From: Nonomuraea deserti
GTDB taxonomy: Bacteria; Actinomycetota; Actinomycetes; Streptosporangiales; Streptosporangiaceae
DNA length: 64,000 nt
Assembly (NCBI RefSeq): GCF_004348685.1
Contig: NZ_SMKO01000014.1
Location: forward strand, 36,778 to 100,777
Direction of reading: 5' to 3'
Shown piece after piece: positions 56,777 to 64,000 of this stretch (the first letter of the stretch is position 1; every line of letters begins with the position of its first letter). The translations under genes were made by a program, and so were the position numbers. The notes beneath the pieces were generated by a model. It made no database searches, was not told the origin of the DNA, and saw nothing but the letters and a program-made list of their open reading frames with translations.

Positions 56777-57901
56777 TCACCCGGACAGGTGCTTGAGCCG
56801 CTCCACGGCATCACCGAACTCGCTGACCAGGTCGTAGACCACCTGCCTGGCCGGTTTGACCTGGTCGAGCTGGCCCACGACCTGCCCGACGTAGTAGTTG
56901 ACCAGTTCCACCGCCCCCGGCTCGCCCTTCTCCGCCGCCGCCACGATGCGCGCCATGGCCCCTTCGGCCACCAGGAGCTGCAGCGGCATGCCCAGCGGTC
57001 CGGGGCTTTCCTGGCTGGCGTCCCACTCGTCGGTCCAGGCCGATCGGAGCTGCCTGGCCGGCTTGCCCGTACGCGACCTGGACCTGACCGTGTCCAGTGA
57101 CGAGGCCGCCAGGAACTTGCGCTTGACCGCGGGCGGCGTCTCCGCCTCCTCCGTCGTGAGCCAGACCGAGCCGCACCACACGCCGTCCGCGCCGAGCGCC
57201 ATGGCGGCGGCCATCTGGCGTCCTGACGCGATCCCGCCCGCCGCCAGCACCGGCAGGGGCGCCACCGCGTCCACGACCTGCGGCACCAGCACCATCGTGG
57301 AGATCTCGCCGGTGTGCCCGCCTGCCTCGGTGCCCTGCGCCACGATGAGGTCCGCTCCCGCCGCGACCTGCCTGCGCGCGTGCTCGACCGTGCCGACCAG
57401 CGCGGCCACCGGCACGCCCGCGCTCCTAGCCCTGGCCACCATCTCGGGCGGCGGCGGACCCAGAGCGCTGGCGATCAGCCCGATCCGGTGTTCGAGCGCG
57501 ACGTCGATCAGCCCCGTCGCCCCCGCCGCCGTCACCCTGCGGCCGAACTCGTCGGCCACCGCCGTCATCGGCTGCGGGGCCGCGCCCACGCCGTATTTGG
57601 ACAGCAGGTGCGTGACGAAGTCGCGGTGCCGCTCGGGGATGAAGTCCATCAGGTGCGCGCGCCGGTCGAGCGCGGAGGCGTCGACCCTGCCCGGCACGAG
57701 CACGTCGACGCCGTACGGCCGGCCGCCCACCCGCTCGTCGATCCAGGTGAGCTCGGTGTCGAGCTGGTCGGGCGAGTACGCGATCGCGCCCAGCACCCCG
57801 AAGCCGCCCGCGTTCGTCACCGCGGCCACCACGTCGCGGCAGTGGCTGAACGCGAACAGGGGGAACTCGACGCCCAGGCGCTCGCAGATGGCGGTTCGCA
57901 T
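56777..57901 (-). CDS. Nitronate monooxygenase family flavoprotein
   Basis: Encodes 374 residues of the NMO/2-nitropropane dioxygenase TIM-barrel family. AAGADLIVAQGTEAGGHTG carries the GGH motif, LAAGGIASGRQMAAAMALGADGVWCGS binds FMN phosphate, and the N-terminal LFAFSHCRDVVAAVTNAGGFGVLGA is typical. It oxidises nitroalkane or propionate-3-nitronate. ATG 57901 lies 6 nt after TAGCGT, a leaderless arrangement. Confidence 0.92.
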   Translation of the reverse strand: MRTAICERLGVEFPLFAFSHCRDVVAAVTNAGGFGVLGAIAYSPDQLDTELTWIDERVGGRPYGVDVLVPGRVDASALDRRAHLMDFIPERHRDFVTHLLSKYGVGAAPQPMTAVADEFGRRVTAAGATGLIDVALEHRIGLIASALGPPPPEMVARARSAGVPVAALVGTVEHARRQVAAGADLIVAQGTEAGGHTGEISTMVLVPQVVDAVAPLPVLAAGGIASGRQMAAAMALGADGVWCGSVWLTTEEAETPPAVKRKFLAASSLDTVRSRSRTGKPARQLRSAWTDEWDASQESPGPLGMPLQLLVAEGAMARIVAAAEKGEPGAVELVNYYVGQVVGQLDQVKPARQVVYDLVSEFGDAVERLKHLSG

Positions 57902-57939
57902 GATGTGACGCTAACCGTCAGAACGATGTTCGGTCCAGA

Positions 57940-58590
57940 TCAGGATCCGCTGTCGGCCAGGACGACGTCCGGCGCGTGCCAGCCTAACTCGGGCGTGTAA
58001 CCGCGTACCCGCCTGGCCGGCACCCCGGCCACCACGCTGTGGTCGGGGAACTCGCCGCGCACCACCGCGCCGGCGGCCACCACGCACTGGCGGCCCAGCG
58101 TCGTGCCGGGCAGGACGATCGCGCCCGCGCCCAGCCACGAGCCCGAGCCGATCGAGACCGGGCTGTTGCGCGGCCACTGCCGGCCGATCGGCACGTCGGG
58201 GTCGTCGTAGACGTGGTTCTGGTCGGTGATGTAGACGTACGGGCCGGTGAAGACGTCGTCGCCCACGTCGATCGACTGGTGGGCCACGATGTGCGTGCCC
58301 CGGCCGATCGAGCAGCCGCCGCCGATGCGCAGGATCGATCCCGGGCCGAGGTCCACGCCCGGGCCCATGCCGCACGAGAGCGACACCCGCTCGCCGATCA
58401 GGGTGTGGTCGCCGACCTCGATCCACTGCTCGCCGAAGATCGCGCCAGGGGGGAACGCGATGCTGACCCCGTCGCCGAGCCGGCGGAACCGGTGGCCCGC
58501 CGGACTCGCCGGAGTGATCGCGCCTGCGCGGCGGATCGCCCGGTAGACGCGGTGAATCAGCGCGCCCGTTGCCCGCCGTACGAGTGACAT
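57940..58590 (-). CDS. Left-handed beta-helix acyltransferase (sugar O-acetyltransferase-like)
   Basis: Encodes 216 residues from ATG 58590. Hexapeptide repeats (IGERVSLSCGM, IGRGTHIVAHQSI, IGSGSWLGAGAIVLPGTTLG) form a beta-helix, with VVAGVPARRV at the end and the catalytic His in TDQNHVY. The acceptor is probably a sugar or cell-wall polymer. It is divergent from pyrG. Confidence 0.9.
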   Translation of the reverse strand: MSLVRRATGALIHRVYRAIRRAGAITPASPAGHRFRRLGDGVSIAFPPGAIFGEQWIEVGDHTLIGERVSLSCGMGPGVDLGPGSILRIGGGCSIGRGTHIVAHQSIDVGDDVFTGPYVYITDQNHVYDDPDVPIGRQWPRNSPVSIGSGSWLGAGAIVLPGTTLGRQCVVAAGAVVRGEFPDHSVVAGVPARRVRGYTPELGWHAPDVVLADSGS

Positions 58591-58647
58591 AGAGTCCAAA
58601 GTTACCCTCAGGTCATGCCGTTCGCCCATGTGAGGGGCGTTGTTTGA

Positions 58648-58653
58648 TATCCT
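58648..58653 (+). promoter_or_regulatory. -10 element of a leaderless promoter for pyrG
   Basis: TATCCT ends 8 nt before GTG 58662. Confidence 0.55.
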
Positions 58654-58655
58654 GA

Positions 58656-61014
<2,359 letters not shown>

Positions 61015-61018
<4 letters not shown>

Positions 61019-61938
61019 CGGAAGGACCGATCGTGGAGGCCGTGCTCTCCAGCTACCTCGCCCATCTGGCGGTGGAGCAGGGCGTGGCTGCCAACACGCT
61101 CGCGTCCTACCGTCGTGACCTGCGCCGCTACTACGAGCACCTGCGGGCGCGCGGGCGCCTGGAGCTCCACGAGGTGGGTGAGGCCGACGTCCTGGCCTTC
61201 CTCGCCGCGCTGCGCGAGGGCGACGGGGAGCACCCGGCGCTCGTCGCCAGCTCCGCCGCCCGCGCCCTGTCGGCCGTGCGCGGGCTGCACCGTTTCGCTC
61301 TGCGCGAAGGCGTCACGGCCCACAACCCCGCCCACGAGGTACGCCCGCCGCGCCCCATGCGCAGGCTCCCGAAGGCCATCGCCGTCGACGAGGTCGAGCG
61401 GCTCATCGCCGCCTCAGGCCCGGACGGCGCGCCCCTCACGCTGCGCAACCGTGCCCTGCTGGAGGTCCTTTACGGCACGGGCGCCCGCATCTCGGAGGCC
61501 GTCGGGCTGGCCGTGGACGACCTCGAGGACGAGCAGGTGCGCCTGCGCGGCAAGGGCGGCCGCACCCGCGTCGTGCCGCTGGGACGCTATGCCCGCTCCG
61601 CCCTCGACGCCTACCTCGTGCGCGCCCGGCCCGGCCTGCTCGCCCACGGGCGCGGCACGCCGGCCGTCTTCCTGAACGCCAGGGGAGGCCGTCTGACCAG
61701 GCAGGGAGCGTGGGAGGTGCTCCACGCGGCCGCCGAACGAGCCGGGCTGAAAAACATATCTCCCCATGTTCTCCGACATTCCTTCGCAACTCATCTCTTG
61801 GACGGTGGCGCGGACGTTAGGGTGGTCCAGGAATTGCTCGGCCACGCCTCGGTGACGACCACCCAGGTCTACACCCTGGTCACGGTCGACAAGCTCCGCG
61901 AGGTCTACGCCGCGGCGCATCCACGGGCCCGGCAGTGA
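61015..61938 (+). CDS. xerD: Site-specific tyrosine recombinase
   Basis: Encodes 307 residues. The N-terminal SAM-like domain ([19 protein letters not shown]) and the catalytic domain are complete: Arg in GTGARISE, Lys in GKGGRTRVV, HxxR in [11 protein letters not shown], His in LGHAS and Tyr in TTQVYT. It resolves chromosome dimers at dif. The gene order beside scpAB is conserved, so it is chromosomal rather than an integrase. Confidence 0.96.
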
Positions 61939-62054
61939 TCTATAGTCTTTGCGGTGTGCGGCACCCTCGGCGTGCCGCCTTGCCGCGTTAAGTGGTGACG
62001 CCATAGTGTCCGTCCGGACGGTCCGGTTCGGGATCGTCAGGGAGGTTCGAGCTG

Positions 62055-62996
62055 GTGACTGTGACGACCAAGGGTTCGACCCCGGGGACCCCCGACAACC
62101 CCTGGGGCGACACGAAGACCAACGCGCCTTCCAACGGCGTCAACCTCGGGCCCACGCAGCGGCCCAGACCCGTGTTCCCCGAGCCGGTGGTGCCCGACGT
62201 GCACGGCCCGGCGCGCGTGGTCGCGATGGTCAACCAGAAGGGCGGGGTCGGCAAGACCACGACCACCATCAACCTGGGCGCCGCCCTCGTCGAATACGGC
62301 CTCAAGGTGCTGCTGGTCGACTTCGACCCGCAGGGCGCGCTCTCCGTCGGCCTGGGCATCAACCCGCTCCAGCTCGACCTCACCGTCTACAACCTGCTGA
62401 TGGAGCGCGGCGTCACCGCCGAGGACGTCCTGCTCGAGACCGGCGTCGAGGGGCTCGACCTGCTGCCGAGCAACATCGACCTGTCGGCCGCCGAAGTGCA
62501 GCTCGTCACCGAGGTCGCCCGCGAGCAGGTGCTCGGTCGCGTGATCAAACCGCTGCTGCCGCACTACGACGTGTGCCTCATCGACTGCCAGCCGTCGCTC
62601 GGCCTGCTCACCATCAACGCGCTCACGTGCGCCCATGGCGTCATGGTGCCGCTGGAGTGCGAGTTCTTCGCGCTGCGCGGCGTGGCCCTGCTTATGGACA
62701 CCATCTCCAAGGTCCAGGAGCGGCTCAACGAGGACCTCGAGATCGAGGGCCTGCTCGCCACCATGTACGACGCCCGCACCCTGCACGGCCGCGAGGTGCT
62801 GGCCCGCGTGGTCGACGCGTTCGGCGACAAGGTGTTCCACACCGTCATCAACCGCACGGTGCGCTTCCCCGACGCGACCGTCGCCGGCGAGCCGATCACC
62901 ACGTTCGACCCCTCGTCCCTCGGCGCCAACGCCTACCGCGAGCTCGCGCGCGAAGTGCTCTCCCGCTGGCCCGCGCCTGCCACAATGGCCAGGTGA
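62055..62996 (+). CDS. ParA/Soj-family ATPase encoded with scpA
   Basis: Encodes 313 residues from GTG 62055 with GGGAGG upstream. Deviant Walker A KGGVGKTTT, VDFDPQGA and the Walker B CLIDCQPSLG are intact. The N-terminal 55 residues are an extension rich in Pro. This ParA-like protein is distinct from the origin-proximal ParA and is conserved beside scpAB in actinobacteria, suggesting a chromosome organisation role. It overlaps scpA by 4 nt. Confidence 0.94.
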   Translation: MTVTTKGSTPGTPDNPWGDTKTNAPSNGVNLGPTQRPRPVFPEPVVPDVHGPARVVAMVNQKGGVGKTTTTINLGAALVEYGLKVLLVDFDPQGALSVGLGINPLQLDLTVYNLLMERGVTAEDVLLETGVEGLDLLPSNIDLSAAEVQLVTEVAREQVLGRVIKPLLPHYDVCLIDCQPSLGLLTINALTCAHGVMVPLECEFFALRGVALLMDTISKVQERLNEDLEIEGLLATMYDARTLHGREVLARVVDAFGDKVFHTVINRTVRFPDATVAGEPITTFDPSSLGANAYRELAREVLSRWPAPATMAR

Positions 62997-63811
62997 CCGC
63001 AGAGCAGACCGAGCCCCAAGGGTTCCAGGTTCACCTGGACGTCTTCGAGGGTCCCTTCGATCTGCTTCTCGGTCTCATCGCCAAGCACAAGCTCGACATC
63101 ACCGAGGTCTCGCTCTCCAAGGTCACCGACGAGTTCATCGCCTACATCCGTTCCCGCGGCCCCGAGTGGGACCTCGACCAGACCAGCCACTTCCTGCTGG
63201 TCGCGGCCACGCTGCTCGACCTCAAGGCCGCCCGGCTGCTGCCGTCGGGCGAGGTGGAGGACGAGGAGGACCTGGCCCTGCTGGAGGCCAGAGACCTGCT
63301 GTTCGCACGGCTGCTGCAGTACAAAGCCTACAAAGAGGTCGCCAAGATCTTCGCCGGGCGGATGGCCGAGGAGTCCCTGCGCTTTCCCCGTACGGTGCCG
63401 CTCGAGCCGCAGTTCGCCGACCTGCTGCCCGAGCTCATCCTGGGCATCGGGCCTGAACAACTCGCCAAGATCGCCGCCGGGGCCTTCACACCCAAGCTGC
63501 CGCCCACCGTCAACGTGGGGCACATCTACCAGCCGCTGGCGAGCGTCAAAGAGCAGGCGGCCATCCTCGTCATGCACCTGCGGCGCCTCCGGCGGGCCAC
63601 CTTCAGGGCGCTGGTGGCCGACTGCGAAGGCACCTTCGAGGTCATCGCCCGCTTCCTGGCCGTGCTGGAGCTGTTCCGGGAGTCGGCGGTCACGTTCGAG
63701 CAGGTCGAGCCGCTGGGCGACCTGCACGTCACCTGGACGGGCGCCGACGACGGCGACGTCGCGGTGGGGGACGACTACGAGGAATCCGCGGAGAAACCAT
63801 CCCATGACTGA
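62993..63811 (+). CDS. scpA: Segregation and condensation protein A
   Basis: Encodes 272 residues from GTG 62993. The kleisin N terminus FQVHLDVFEGPFDLLLGLIAKHKLDI is diagnostic, as is FLLVAATLLDLKAARLLP. The C-terminal winged helix (LVADCEGTFEVIARFLAVLEL) binds the SMC head. It overlaps the scpB start by 8 nt. Confidence 0.97.
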   Translation: MTAEQTEPQGFQVHLDVFEGPFDLLLGLIAKHKLDITEVSLSKVTDEFIAYIRSRGPEWDLDQTSHFLLVAATLLDLKAARLLPSGEVEDEEDLALLEARDLLFARLLQYKAYKEVAKIFAGRMAEESLRFPRTVPLEPQFADLLPELILGIGPEQLAKIAAGAFTPKLPPTVNVGHIYQPLASVKEQAAILVMHLRRLRRATFRALVADCEGTFEVIARFLAVLELFRESAVTFEQVEPLGDLHVTWTGADDGDVAVGDDYEESAEKPSHD

Positions 63812-63870
63812 CAACCCACTGCCCAACCCCCGCAAGTCTCCCGACTCGGAGCCGCCACTGCCCGCCTGGA
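63804..63870 (+). pseudogene. scpB: scpB N-terminal part (broken by an apparent inversion)
   Basis: ATG 63804 overlaps scpA by 8 nt, the expected position of scpB. The first codons (MTDNPLPNPRKSPDSEPPLP) fit a variable ScpB N terminus. After about codon 22 the plus frame (WMTRHFSQIETPSGGGVF) no longer resembles ScpB, while the minus strand does. The plus frame has no stop before the window end, so a junction lies at about 63865-63876. Confidence 0.6.
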
Positions 63871-63872
63871 TG

Positions 63873-64000
63873 ACCCGCCACTTCTCTCAGATCGAAACCC
63901 CGTCCGGCGGCGGTGTATTCCGCCGCCAGCCCACGCAGCGCCGCGGCGACCTCGTGGGTGGGCCGTTCGAGCACCTGAGCCAGGGTCACCTCGGCGACCG
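63873..64000 (-). pseudogene. scpB: scpB core segment on the minus strand (inverted)
   Basis: Read from the window end leftwards, the minus strand gives VAEVTLAQVLERPTHEV, then AALRGLAAEYTAAGRGFDL and REVAG, the first winged-helix part of ScpB (typical relatives: EVTLAQVLERP and RGFDLREVAGGW). Similarity stops at 63873, exactly where the plus-strand scpB sequence loses its match. The orientation is opposite to scpA. The gene continues beyond the window. Confidence 0.65.

Overview
This is a high-GC actinobacterial chromosome segment, most likely from the Streptosporangiales (a Nonomuraea-like organism). That placement rests on codon use, abundant GTG starts, many leaderless promoters and gene order; no rRNA is available to fix it. 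The order pdtaR - liv genes - polA - rpsA - coaE - uvrB - pyrG - nudix - xerD - parA - scpA - scpB matches the conserved core of actinobacterial chromosomes, so most of the window is core genome with accessory islands.

Positions 1-11964 are the edge of a peptide-siderophore cluster. The 3' end of a large NRPS (A-T-E-C-A-T-C-A-T-TE) is followed by a FecB-type siderophore-binding lipoprotein, a panD-type aspartate decarboxylase and an N-hydroxyornithine-type formyltransferase. Two 19-bp iron boxes (IdeR/DmdR type) control the two promoter regions. The A-domain pocket residues that I can read suggest Thr (followed by epimerisation), N5-hydroxyornithine and Gly for the last three modules.

Positions 12000-15260 hold a WXG100-like/LysM protein convergent with a tandem YbaB-like protein, then a tRNA-Leu(CAA). 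Positions 15359-24513 hold the ANTAR regulator pdtaR and a branched-chain amino acid ABC system: two near-identical substrate-binding lipoproteins (plus strand) and livH-livM-livG-livF (minus strand). The LivH carries an unusual extracytoplasmic domain.

Positions 24900-35564 are core genes (thioesterase, polA, polysaccharide deacetylase, rpsA, coaE) with inserted hydrolases, one of which contains striking in-frame hexanucleotide and 15-bp repeats. Positions 35772-43645 are accessory: a GH43 enzyme, a divergent SDR/TetR pair with two matching operators, a methyltransferase and a three-gene SPFH-SPFH-Spo0M operon.

Positions 43800-51976 hold an XRE regulator, uvrB, a RIO-type kinase and several small or poorly known genes, with two tandem-repeat blocks. 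Positions 51981-57901 hold a choline-kinase-like gene divergent from a dimethylglycine/sarcosine dehydrogenase-like gene across a GntR-type operator, followed by the GntR gene itself.

The window ends in the pyrG-nudix-xerD and [12 protein letters not shown] strings. The start of scpB is anomalous: its first 20 or so codons read on the plus strand, and then the conserved ScpB core reads on the minus strand. This looks like an inversion inside the gene or an assembly error.
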